From assembly GCF_000208745.1 (NCBI RefSeq), contig NC_030854.1, positions 20,281,822 through 20,345,821 of the forward strand: a DNA stretch of 64,000 nt, given 5' to 3'. The notes beneath the pieces were generated by a model. That model was not told where the DNA came from, did no database searches, and saw only the letters and a program-made list of their open reading frames with translations. How positions within the stretch are numbered: the stretch's first letter is position 1; each line of letters starts with the position of its first letter. The position numbers and the translations under genes were made by a program. This document shows positions 23,231 to 32,705 of the stretch, one piece after another. Source of the DNA: Theobroma cacao (taxonomy: Eukaryota > Streptophyta > Magnoliopsida > Malvales > Malvaceae).

Positions 23231-24974
23231 CTTACGATAGCGGGATATTACATCACTATTTGATCGAAGGTGTTTCTGATTATTTTCACTGGTCGGTCGC
23301 TCGATGTTTACTCCAGCACGCCACCATAGTACTCTAACCTTATCTTTGCACTTCCTAAAAATAATACGAACTCAATATATTTAATTATATACGTATACGG
23401 GTAGCACTTTAATCAATTAATCCTTACTCAAATTTATATTTTTCATCCTATCATGAAACCATCTTCAATTAACTCACATCTTAGTACACTTTTTACTAAC
23501 ATTACTTATATGCATTGCTTATGAAATTCCTTAAATTATACCACTAGTAACTTGATTATGATGTCACGTGTCTACTTCAACCTTTCGAAATAATTTCTAC
23601 TTAAATCCATCTTATATTTCCACACATAATCCACATATATGGCAACAACAATCATTCTCATTTTCACTCAATTATTTCCTAGTTTACACGCATCGTTATC
23701 TATCTAACTTTCAATACTTTGTTCCTCAATCCTCTATCCACAATATTCCTTTTTCATTTCTTTCAAACAACATGCCATACAATCTTAATAATTTTCAACT
23801 AGCTTAGGCAAATAGATCCTTTCAACAACCGTAATTCCTCACAATATTCAACTAATCGTAGGCTTCAAAACATAGTGTTAAGCTTACCATTTTCCTTTTC
23901 CACTTTGAGTCCTTCATGTACCCATGGGTTTATTGGCTTACATGTTACCAATTTTTACCCAATCAAGCCAATCTTTGCTGCCACAAGACATTTCTGTAAG
24001 TCACTAACTTAATTTCAAAGACTACTCAAGCCAAAAACAAGAATTCTTACCGTTCCTGGCTTGAATCACCAAAACCAAGCTTTTTCTTCCTTTCTCTCTT
24101 TTTCTTTCTTCTCCTCCTAGAGTTTAGATGTGCTGAAGATTGGGGTTAAAAGTTGTAAATTTAGTGCTCAAGAAGGTTGGAGAAGAAAGGAAAAGAAAAC
24201 ATGGAAAGCAAAGTGAAGAAAACTTGATTTCATGGTGGATAAAGAGAAAATGGCATGGAAGCATCAAGAATGGCATGGAGCGTGGAGGAGAAGAGGAAAA
24301 ACTCTTGCTGGAGGAGATAAGAATGGTTTTGGGCTGAAAAAAATCAAAGTCAAAGCTTCCTTTAGAAGCTTTGACCAAACTTCATGTAAAATTACCGTTT
24401 TGCCCTTTTTGTTTCTTTCAATTTTAATTTAGTCCTCCCAACACTCATTTAACTCCAACTTCCTTCTATTATCTTCTTCTACACATGTACAAATAAACTG
24501 TGAAGTTTGTACTCTAACTCGATGTCACCGTAATATTTAAAATATTTATTTACCCGCGCTATCTTTACTTAATAAAGACAAGCGGCCCCATTAACGTCAT
24601 TTTTTTCTCCAAAATTTTGTCATTCTTCTTCTCCCCCACTTAGATTGACCATATACTCCTCCTTCATGGAAAATGCTGACACTGAATAAAATATTAATAT
24701 TTTAATATTATTTTATTCTAAAAATTTCTTTTTGTCTCTTTTTATCTCCTTGGTACCCAAAATACGTTTTTATGCCTCAATTCACTTTCGAATCACTTTT
24801 ATCTAGTAAATTCTTCTTTGATAAAATATTATTATTTTTTTATTATTTCCTTGCGTGTGGAATATTTTATCCCAACTATTCCTTTCATCTTTTATCACTT
24901 TTAAATATTATAATTAACCTCAATTGGTATCCAATAAGCTTTATTAGTCACCACATCAAGTGCAGGGCATTACA

Positions 24975-24985
24975 CACATGTTGGC
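24975..24985 (+). repeat. 11-bp sliver of the diverged A-type LTR between two insertions
   Basis: CACATGTTGGC separates the end of LARD1 from the start of the Tekay-like element. It contains the right copy of the LARD1 duplication (cacat) and the left copy of the Tekay-like element's duplication (ttggc). The A-type tandem array continues from here to 35337. Confidence 0.85.
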
Positions 24986-25374
24986 TACGAGACCCCAACC
25001 TCTATAGGCTTGTAACTAAGCATAGATGTAATAATACGAGCCATGGGTAGTTTCGTCATTTTCTCTAATAGGCTCCCAAAAGAAAATTTTATGATATTTT
25101 ATGGTCTAAATAGCCATAAGACTGCATAAATGATGTGTAATGATGAAAACATGAAGAAAACTAGAAATGACAATAATTTTCACAATAGGGGTAAAACGGT
25201 CATTTTGCACTTGAGTCAAAACTTTTAAAAGTTTCGCAAACCTGAACATGTCTAGACCATTATGGACTTGGTCTCTGTGTTAAAGAGTAAAAAGATTGCA
25301 CAGAGGATTGCATGAGAACAAGCTAACTAGTCAAGGGCATTTTCGTAATTTTAAGGGAATGGATAAGTTTGGCC

Positions 25375-25382
25375 TATAAATA
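25375..25382 (+). promoter_or_regulatory. TATA box of the Tekay-like 5' LTR
   Basis: TATAAATA in GGCCTATAAATATCC, followed by a long CT-rich leader. The 3' LTR has the identical box at 33096-33103. A conserved minimal frame ATGGAAGCTTGA lies about 90 bp downstream (near 25470). Confidence 0.75.
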
Positions 25383-26212
25383 TCCTTCTTCCAGCAACTT
25401 CTTCTCCCATTTTTCTAGCAACTTGTCTTCTTTTTCCTTTTTCCCTCTCACGTTTCTTTAAAACCTCAATGGAAGCTTGATATAGAGCTTGCATGATTTT
25501 CTCTCTCTAGCTCTAGTTTTCATAACTTTGAGCCCTTTTGACTAGAACCCTTGTATTCTTCCACTCTCTCACTTCAAAACCATTGGCAAAGCTTATTTTC
25601 ATACTTTCTCTCACTAGTTGGGTATTTTAGAGAAAGAAAGAGAGAATTACCCCACTTGTGTGGAAGCTATTGGAACGGAATTCTAGTACAAAGAAACCCA
25701 AGGGTGAGTGATGAACTAAGCTCGATTTTTAGCTGTAAAAAATGGCTAGTAATTGGGATTATGAGCTATTTTATTATTAAGTATGTTCATTACTTTTTTA
25801 GTGATTAAGATAGTGAACATAGATAACCATTTAATGTGGCAATTGAAAATTAGCTAAAAGATAGCTTTTAGGGTTCATAGTGTGTGAATTGACCTATTGC
25901 TTATGCTAATGTGATCCTAGGTTCTAATGAAGTCCCATCCTTCCAATTGGATCATTTGAAGAAATAGAGTTAGCTAAAGGCTCAACAATAAATCGGTGAG
26001 TGGACTGCCTATCAAAACTATTTTGGGAATGTGACTGTTTTGTACAAAGTGTTTGAATGATTTTATACAACTTTTCTTAAAAATGAGTGCCTTGGGAACA
26101 AGCTCTTTAGAAATGGTTTATGTTGTGACATGTGACTATTATTGATTCATGCCCTACCACACTGTGTGGATATATATATATATATATATATATGAATATA
26201 TTATTATATAAT

Positions 26213-26345
26213 GACATTGACTCGGCTATGTGCGAGTAAGGAGTGCGCATAAGCCGAGGATGACCTAATTATGTGCGAGTAGGGAGTGCGCATAACCCAG
26301 TGATGACCCAGCCATGTTCGAGTAGGGAGTGCGCATGAGCTGGTG
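26213..26345 (+). repeat. tandem array in the Tekay-like 5' LTR
   Basis: Three units of about 45 bp, GACTCGGCTATGTGCGAGTA...GGAGTGCGCATAA, the plus-strand counterpart of the LARD array. The 3' LTR has a shorter version at about 33930-34015 with one unit fewer. Confidence 0.8.
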
Positions 26346-26577
26346 ATGATGATGATGGGATGGTGTGCATGATGATGATAGGTATACGTATACATATATA
26401 CATATGTAAATATGTGTGTTATAGGAAATTAATGAGTAATGGTATATGGTTGTAATGCATGTGAAACTTGACATGTTAAACTGTGAAAGATTATTATGCA
26501 TTTCATGTTGGTTTAGACATTTCAGTAAGGTGGTTTTTCTTTGGGAGAAAAGGGAAAATTTTCATTGGTGCCCAATA

Positions 26578-26990
26578 TCTTGCTGCAGCGAGAATCATTC
26601 TCGCTACAGTAAGAAACTCTCGGGTTTGAGAGCGTTCATCAGATCTGGTTCTCATTGTAGCGAGAATGAATCTCGCTGGAGTGATATAGTCATTGTAGCT
26701 TCTCGCTGCAGTGAGAAACTCTTTGTTTCATCAGCTGAATTTTGCTACAGCGAGATTGAATCTCGCTGTAGTGAAAAACTCTCTGTTTTGTCTCCTATAT
26801 CGTCCAATTGCTGCCTTATTTTTCACTTCTTTGCTTCCATATCTGAGAATGGACTTCCAACATTAAGGACTAAATGAGTTAAGTTTAAAATGAGGAGGTT
26901 TAGTGAGAAACCCTCTGCCAGTTGAGAAACCCTCATTTGGCTAATAACTTAATCCTAACGTCGCTACAGTGAGAATGCCTTTTTGCTGGA
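26578..26990 (+). repeat. palindrome cluster in the Tekay-like 5' LTR
   Basis: At least seven copies related to TTCTCGCTGCAGCGAGAA, many arranged as pairs (for example CTTGCTGCAGCGAGAATC then ATTCTCGCTACAGTAAGAAA, and GCTTCTCGCTGCAGTGAGAA). The 3' LTR cluster at 34228-34490 has even more complete copies. Confidence 0.75.
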
Positions 26991-27628
26991 GCAAAGATTC
27001 GTTGTCGTATTTGACTTGCTTGCGTATCATTGAAGCTTTCATTCTTCAAATGGTTTGTTATGTATGGGTTCATAAATTTCAAATGATTAATCATTTAAGG
27101 GCTTGATGAGGGGTTTTTAATATGAATGGAACTAAATTGCATTGTTTTGAAACAAGTGGATCATGATTTTAAATTCTCCCTTATTGTTCCTTGTTCCCTT
27201 CCTTGTTCACTCACTAAGTTTATACTCATCGTTTTCAACTTCATGTTTTCAGATCACGAGGCACTCGGTAACTAGGAGGAGGTGTCCTTGTAGACTTGTA
27301 TCCATATTTTGGTAGGTGTCTTGGCATTCAGTAGCTGTACATTCGTCCGAATCCCTCCGCTGGAAGTCGAGTATTATTTTGTTGTGTATAGACAAACCTA
27401 ATGTAAATTATTAAGATATATGTTATAGACAATGTATATACTCTTGTTTGGTATGCCAATATGCGGTGGGAATGTTTAATATTATTTTGATTCAAGTATG
27501 AAATGTGACTTAGCAGTTTATGATGGAATGATGAACATGTCAGATTAATAGGCTTGCTTGGGCTTAGTGGACTACGTCTATTAGGCCCATGCATTGGTCA
27601 TGGCCCGAAATTTGGGTCGTGACAAAGT

Positions 27629-27641
27629 TGGTATCAAAGCC
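27629..27641 (+). other. primer-binding site of the Tekay-like element
   Basis: TGGTATCAAAGCC starts five bases after the LTR. It matches the initiator tRNA-Met 3' end complement as usually seen in plant Ty3/gypsy elements, apart from one G to A. Confidence 0.9.
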
Positions 27642-27783
27642 CTAGGTTTGTCTAGGTCCTAGAACTTCCCTTTGTTGGTCCAGCGGAGAGTCGGGCCTTT
27701 ATGTGGGAACTCCAGCTATGATGTGTGAACCGCGACACATTTTACAACCAAGTGACCGCATAGATTAGGTTGTCTAGGTAAGA

Positions 27784-29058
27784 ATGCCGCCTAAGACACG
27801 AGTCACTTCAAGACGGATGGGGGAGCAAGATGCTCCTATCGAGTTGACAAGTCGGCCATGGGCATCCACCCGAAGAAGCCGTGGTAGACTTGGCAAGGCC
27901 ACTAGGTCGGTGAGAGTGGATATGTTTGTGAGTAGGTGAGAGGAGGGACAGTCATTAGGTGATGTAGATAGACACCTAACTGGCGGTATTACCATTAAGG
28001 ATTTGGAGACAGGCCTACTGGGAGTCAATCGGGTTATGGAGATGATGGCGACCCGTATGGAGGATATACAGAGGGTAGTAGAGGGGAGACCCACAGTACA
28101 AGAATCCTTTAGCTCCCAAGGACAGGTCGATCGCCAACATCATGAGGTTGAGAGGGGACATCTAGATATTTCTCTTTCTGATTTTCTTAAGCTCAAGCCT
28201 CCATCATTTTCAGGGTTTGATGCATCGGAGAAACCTCAAGTTTTCTTAGATAAGATAGAAAAGATTTGTAAAGCTTTTGGGATGTTCCAGTGTTCGATCA
28301 GTTGAGCTAGCTGCCTTCCAAATAGATGATGTGGCGCAGAGTGGTATAGCTCTATATATAGAGGCAGACCAACAAATGCAGAACTGTTGACTTGGAGTAA
28401 GTTTAGTATAGCTTTTCTGGATCGATTTCTATCACTCAATGTACGTAATGCCAGAGCCAGAAAGTTTGAGACTTTGGTACAGACTTCCAGCATGACGGTG
28501 TCTGAGTACGACGTCAAGTTCACACAGCTAGCTCGCTATGCACCTTATCTCGTTTCTACTGGGGAGATGAAGATTCAGAGGTTTATGGATAGGCTAGTGG
28601 AGCCATTATTTAGGGCTGTGGCATCTCGAGATTTCACTACCTATTCTGCAGTAGTGGATTGTGCTCAACGCATTGAGATGAGGACCAGTGAGAGTAGGGT
28701 TGCAAGGGATAGAGCAAAAAAGGCCAAGATAGAGGGTTTACAAGGCCGTAGAGATTTTAGTAATGATGTTTCATCTTCTATCCATTAGGGTCGACAAAAG
28801 GACTCACGATTGCCCTAGAGGGGGAATGACTTGCTTGGTGCTAATGTTAGGGCGGGACAAAGAACTTTTAATTCTAGGAAGCGATAAGATTCTAAACAAG
28901 GTAGTCAAGTCACTAGCTCTTGTGATACTTGTGGAAGACGACATAGTGGATGATGCTTCCTTAGTACAAGAACTTGTTTCGGGTGCAGTCAACCTGGGCA
29001 TATTATGAGGGGTTGTCCGATGGCACATCAATCATCAGATTCTACTCGTGGCTCTACC
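27784..29058 (+). pseudogene. gag: gag region of the Tekay-like element, broken
   Basis: The ATG at 27784 opens MPPKTRVTSRRMGEQDAP, the amino terminus of the capsid polyprotein that packages element RNA. A capsid-like core follows (FLKLKPPSFSGF near 28185, [13 protein letters not shown] at 28390, [16 protein letters not shown] near 28469), then a basic linker and a zinc knuckle at 28975. The reading frame is interrupted by TGA at 27937, two compensating frameshifts between about 28285 and 28360, and stops at 28786, 28816, 28885 and 28951. In Tekay-type elements gag and pol usually form one ORF. Here the frame likewise runs on into protease, with TAG at 29059 at the junction. No functional product is expected. 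Confidence 0.85.
28975..29016 (+). other. gag CCHC zinc knuckle
   Basis: The frame reads [14 protein letters not shown], a C-X2-C-X4-H-X4-C nucleocapsid knuckle with all four ligands intact. It lies in the gag frame although stops flank it. Confidence 0.9.
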
Positions 29059-29202
29059 TAGGCAGTTTCATCTACTTCTTATATTGCTGCTCCAGCTGGT
29101 CGAGAGGCTAGTGGATCCAAAGGTAGAGCTGCTGGTACTTCCTCTCAGGGTAGGCCATCTGGATCCGGACGTCAAAGTTTTACCGGTAAGGGCCAGGCAA
29201 GG

Positions 29203-29670
29203 GTGTTTGCTTTAACACAGCAGAAGGCCCAGATATCCAATGCCATGGTCTCAAGTATTTTTTCAGTTTGTAATATGAATGCTCAGGTACTGTCTGATCC
29301 TTGTGCTACCCACTTTTTTATCTTTTCGTGTTTTGCATCGTGGTTGAGTATAGATCGTGTTAGGAGAGAGGAACAATTAGTGGTGTCTACTCCTTTAAAG
29401 GAGGTATATGTGGCCGAATGGGAATATGAGTCTTGTGTAGTGCGAGTCAAGGACAAAGACACTTCGATGAATCTAATGGTGTTAGACACCTTAGACTTTG
29501 ATGTGATCTTGGGGATAGATTGGTTATCACCCTGCCATGCTAGTATGGGCTGCTATCATAAATTGGTTAGATTTGATTTCCCTGGTGAACCATCATTTAG
29601 CATTCAGAGGGATAGGAGTAATGCTCCAACCAATTTGATATCGGTCATATCTACCAGAAAATTATTATGA
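29203..29670 (+). pseudogene. aspartic protease segment
   Basis: The open stretch starts after the gag linker and reads [10 protein letters not shown]. The retropepsin catalytic motif, normally D-(S/P)-G-A-T-H, here reads DPCATH with Asp at 29296: the glycine next to the catalytic Asp has become cysteine. Later [10 protein letters not shown] (about 29500) matches the conserved ILGMDWL element after the protease fold. A TGA at 29668 interrupts the frame before RT. Confidence 0.8.
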
Positions 29671-29694
29671 CAAGGTTGTATAGGTTACTTAGTT

Positions 29695-30495
29695 GTGGTA
29701 AGGGATACTCAGGCGAAGGTTGGAGATGTAAGCCAAGTGTCGGTGGTGAAGGAGTTCGTGGATGTTTTTCCTAAGGAGCTACCAGGTTTGCCTCCTGAAC
29801 GGGAGATTGAGTTTTGCATAAATTTAATTCTCAACACTAGATCTATATCCATGCCCCCATATAGAATGGCACCTACAGAGCTTAAAGAACTTAAGGATTA
29901 GTTAGAAGATTTATTGGATAAAGGTTTCATCCGTCCCAATGTATCCCCATGGGGAGCACCGGTGTTATTGGTAAAGAAGAAAGATGGGTCACTTAGGCTG
30001 TGCATTGACTATCGACAGCTTAATAAAGTGACAGTGAAGAACAAGTATCCTCTCCCAAGAATAGATGATTTATTTGATCAACTACAAGGAGCACAATGTT
30101 TCTCTAAGATAGATCTGCGATCTGGGTATCATCAATTGAGGATCCAGAATGAAGATATACCCAAGACTGCATTTCGAACAAGGTATGGGCACTATGAGTT
30201 CTTGGTGATATCATTTGGACTCACGAATGCTCCTGCAGCCTTTATGGACTTGATGAACTGAGTGTTCAAGCCTTATTTGGACAAGTTCATAGTAGTGTTT
30301 ATTGATGATATCCTGATCTACTCGAGGAGTAAGGAGGAGCATGAGCAGCATCTTAAGATAGTGCTCTAAATTTTGAGAGAACATCGATTGTATGCCAAGT
30401 TCTCTAAGTGTGAGTTTTGGCTTGAAAGTGTTGCATTTTTGGGACATGTGGTATCTAAGGATGGGGTACAAGTTGATTCAAGGAAAGTTGAAACA
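29695..30495 (+). pseudogene. reverse transcriptase segment
   Basis: [20 protein letters not shown] is the usual lead-in to Ty3/gypsy RT. Then come [13 protein letters not shown] (about 29956), CIDYRQLN (30001-30024), [12 protein letters not shown] (about 30109) and the catalytic VFIDD (30295-30309), the Ty3/gypsy form of the YXDD box with both aspartates intact. Stops are at 29899, 30259 and 30367. Frame is lost near 30495, before the [15 protein letters not shown] motif, which continues in another frame at 30542. Confidence 0.9.
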
Positions 30496-30541
30496 ATGAA
30501 AAATGGCCAAGGCAAACATCAGTTACGGAGATTAGAAGCTT

Positions 30542-31075
30542 ATGGGTTTGGCTGGCTATTATCGTCGCTTTGTGAAGGACTTATCCAAAATAATCGCCCT
30601 TCTGACTAAGTTGACACGTAAGGACACAAAATTTGAGTGGTCTGATGCTTGTGAGGATAACTTTGAGAAGCTTAAGGCATGTCTCACCACAACTCCAGTA
30701 TTAAGCCTACCGCAAGGCACAGGGGGTTATACGGTATTTTGTGATGCATCGCAAGTAGGATTAGGGTGTGTATTAATGCAACATGGGAAGGTGATTGCGT
30801 ATGCATCCAGGCAACTTAAAAGGCATGAGCAGAATTACACCGTACACGATTTGGAAATGACAGCGATCGTGTTTACCTTAAAGATTTGGAGGCATTACTT
30901 GTATGGTGAGACTTGCGAGATATATATGGACAACAAAAGTTTAAAGTATATATTTCAGTAGAGGCATCTTAACTTACGGCAACGTAGATGGATGGAGTTG
31001 CTAAAGGATTATGATTGTACTATTCTTTACCATCCCAGTAAGGCCAATGTAGTGGCGGATGCCTTTAGTCAAAAA
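30542..31075 (+). pseudogene. RNase H segment
   Basis: [16 protein letters not shown] opens the connection. [15 protein letters not shown] (Asp at 30743) carries the first RNase H carboxylate, [13 protein letters not shown] and [14 protein letters not shown] follow, and [12 protein letters not shown] (near 30930) holds the expected D-(H/N)-K-S-L motif. The segment ends with [10 protein letters not shown], the conserved VADALSR-type end. A TAG at 30959 interrupts it. Confidence 0.88.
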
Positions 31076-31159
31076 TCAATGGGAAGCTTGGCACATATTT
31101 CTACAGATAAGAGATCTTTGATTAAGGAGATTCATAGCTTGGGAGACATGAGAGTGCAT

Positions 31160-32482
31160 TTGGATGTTTCAAAGGCAAATGCATTACTAGCACATTTTAG
31201 AGTGAGGCCTATCTTAATAGACCGGATCAAAGAAGCACAAAGTAAAGATGATTTCGTAGCTAAGGCCTTAGAGGATCCTCAAGGAAGGAAAGGAAAAATG
31301 TTTACCAAAGGTACAAATGGAGTGTTGAGGTATGGAACCAAACTTTATGTGCCTGATGGTGACGAGTTGAGGAGAGAAATATTGGAGGAAGCTCACATGG
31401 CAGCCTATGTGGTAGATCCAGGGGCTATAAAGATGTATCAAGATTTGCAGGAAGTGTATTGGTAGGAAGGACTCAAGAGAGATGTAGCTGAGTTCATATC
31501 CAAGTGCATAGTTTGTCAACTGGTTAAGGCTGAGCACCAAAAGCTTGCAGGGCTACTACAACCGTTGCCAGTGCCCAAGTGGAAGTGGGAGTATATTGCC
31601 ATGGACATTGTAACGGGTTTGCCTCGAACTAGTGGGGGCTACGACTCCATTTGGATAGTAGTAGACCAGTTAATGAAGTCAGCTTATTTTCTTCCGATTA
31701 AGACTACTTATGGTGCTACCCAGTACGCTCCAGTTTATGTGGATGAGATAGTATGACTGCTTGGTATCCCCATTTCTATAGTATTTGACAAAAGAGCTCA
31801 GTTCACCTGTAGGTTCTGGGGAAAGTTACAAGAAGCATTGGGCACTAAGTTGGATTTCAACATAACTTTCCACCCTCAGACTGATGGACAGTCTGAACGG
31901 ACCATACAGACATTGGAAGATATGTTGAGGGCTTGTGTGATAGACCTTGGGGTCAAGTGGGATCAATATTTTCCCTTAGTGGAATTTGCCTACAACAACA
32001 ATTTCCAAGCTAGCATCCAAATGGCACCATTTGAGGCATTATATGGACGAAGGTGTAGATCACCTATTGGATGGCTAGAGGTGGGAGAAAGGAAACTTTT
32101 GGGGCCTGAGTTGGTGCAGGACGCCACTGAGAAGATACATATGATTCGATAGAGGATGTTGTCAACACAAAGTAGACAGAAATCATGTGCTAATAATAGA
32201 CGAAGAGACTTAGAGTTTCAAGTGGGAGATCACGTATTCTTGAAGGTCTCACCAACTAAAAGGGTAATGAGGTTTAGCAAAAAAGGAAAATTAAGCCCTC
32301 GGTATATAGGACCCTTCGAGATCTTAGAAAGGGTTGGAGTAGTGGCATATTGTTTGGCATTAGCGCCAAACCTTTCGAATATTCACCCCGTGTTTCATGT
32401 GTCCATGCTTAGGAAGTACAACCCAAATCCATCACATGTAATACGGTATGAAACCATTCAGTTGCAAGATGATCTAACCTAT
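31160..32482 (+). pseudogene. integrase segment
   Basis: The zinc-binding module keeps the first His (31394), Cys at 31505 and Cys at 31514. Its second ligand, normally His in HPG, is Asp (31415, VVDPGA). The catalytic core has Asp in AMDIVTGLP (31604), Asp in VFDKRAQF (31787) and Glu in GQSERTIQ (31895), and the last two are spaced D-X35-E. The carboxy-terminal part has GPELVQDATEKI and the SPRYIGPFEIL and HPVFHVSMLRKY (about 32380) motifs. Stops are at 31463, 31754 and 32150. Confidence 0.88.
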
Positions 32483-32485
32483 TAG

Positions 32486-32644
32486 GAACAACCGGTAGCT
32501 ATCCTTGATAGGCAAGTTAAAAAGCTTCGTTCAAAGGATGTAGCCTCAGTGAAAGTATTGTGGCAAAACGACACTAGTGAAGAGGTCAAGTGGGAAGCCG
32601 AGGAGGAAATGTGAACAAAGTATCCCCATCTCTTTGATACTTAG
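32486..32644 (+). pseudogene. carboxy-terminal chromodomain
   Basis: After a TAG (32483) the frame continues QPVAILDRQVKKLRSKDV, then VKVLWQND and EEVKWEAEEE, and PHLFD at the end. This is the chromodomain layout (hydrophobic strand, VLW, E-V-x-W-E) found at the integrase end of Tekay/Del chromoviruses, where it steers integration into particular chromatin. TGA at 32612 and final TAG at 32642. Confidence 0.75.
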
Positions 32645-32692
32645 AGGTACGTTACCTTATACTGAATTTAAATTTAGGGACCGAATTTCTTT

Positions 32693-32705
32693 AAGCGGGG
32701 GAAAA
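32693..32705 (+). other. polypurine tract of the Tekay-like element
   Basis: AAGCGGGGGAAAA directly abuts the TGTGAGACC start of the 3' LTR and would prime plus-strand DNA synthesis. Confidence 0.88.

Larger units (their letters stand above)
8524..24974 (-). mobile_element. LARD1: large non-coding LTR retroelement, with nested insertions
   Basis: The element reads on the minus strand and is flanked by a perfect 5-bp duplication cacat (8519-8523 and 24975-24979). Its 5' LTR is 21897-24974, its PBS is the reverse complement of 21881-21892, and its 3' LTR is 8524-11729 with a purine tract at 11730-11742. Without the nested D-type LTR the interior is about 4.1 kb. It has no gag, protease, RT, RNase H or integrase motif that I can find, only one 129-codon frame at 21305-21694. 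LTRs of about 3.1 kb around a few kb of non-coding interior are what is known as a large retrotransposon derivative (LARD). Two more copies of the interior are in the window (44290-49105 and 61787-64000). Confidence 0.85.
21897..24974 (-). repeat. 5' LTR of LARD1 (C-type)
   Basis: On the plus strand it runs from TATCACAGCCC (ancestrally TGTCACAGCCC) to GGGCATTACA, 3078 bp. It contains the same ordered parts as 8524-11729: palindromes at 22550-22632, a TA tract near 22767-22791, the tandem array at 22832-22986, another TA tract near 23014-23041, a donor at 23230, and a B-like U3 with TTCTCCCCCACTTAG (24630-24645). Confidence 0.88.
25704..27252 (+). other. candidate LTR-embedded intron, Tekay-like 5' LTR
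   Basis: Donor CCCAAGG|GTGAGTGATG at 25704. Acceptor TTTTCAACTTCATGTTTTCAG at 27252, preceded by a pyrimidine/T-rich tract and CTCAC-type branch candidates. It is 1549 nt long and spans the TA tract, tandem array and palindromes. In the 3' LTR the donor survives (33424) but the acceptor AG has become AA at 34963-34964. Confidence 0.55.
24986..27624 (+). repeat. 5' LTR of the Tekay-like element (A-type)
   Basis: 2639 bp from TACGAGACCCC (ancestrally TGTGAGACCCC, as in the 3' LTR) to GGGTCGTGACA, five bases before the PBS. It contains the TATA box (25375), splice donor (25704), TA tract (26170-26193), tandem array (26213-26345), palindrome cluster (26578-26990) and splice acceptor (27252). Confidence 0.92.
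29059..32644 (+). pseudogene. pol: pol region of the Tekay-like element, broken
   Basis: Protease, RT, RNase H, integrase and chromodomain follow in Ty3/gypsy order. The region is in the gag frame to about 30495. It then shifts twice (about 30495-30545) and stays in another frame to the terminal TAG at 32642. In-frame stops are at 29059, 29668, 29899, 30259, 30367, 30959, 31463, 31754, 32150, 32483 and 32612. All fit C-to-T or G-to-A changes in CAG, CGA, CAA or TGG codons. Between stops the sequence is well preserved, so the copy decayed by point mutation rather than deletion. Confidence 0.9.

Noticed and set aside
26446..26877. 143-codon frame in the 5' LTR, with a shorter relative at 34099-34452, rich in SRCSEK-like repeats
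   Set aside because: It is a translation of the palindrome cluster (TCTCGCTGCAGCGAG). The two LTR copies differ by frame-disrupting changes, and no start or domain supports a gene.
27774..28094. 106-codon minus-strand frame opposite gag (also 28236-28523, 28804-29031, 30211-30471 and 31268-31540)
   Set aside because: Antisense shadows of recognisable gag-pol coding sequence.
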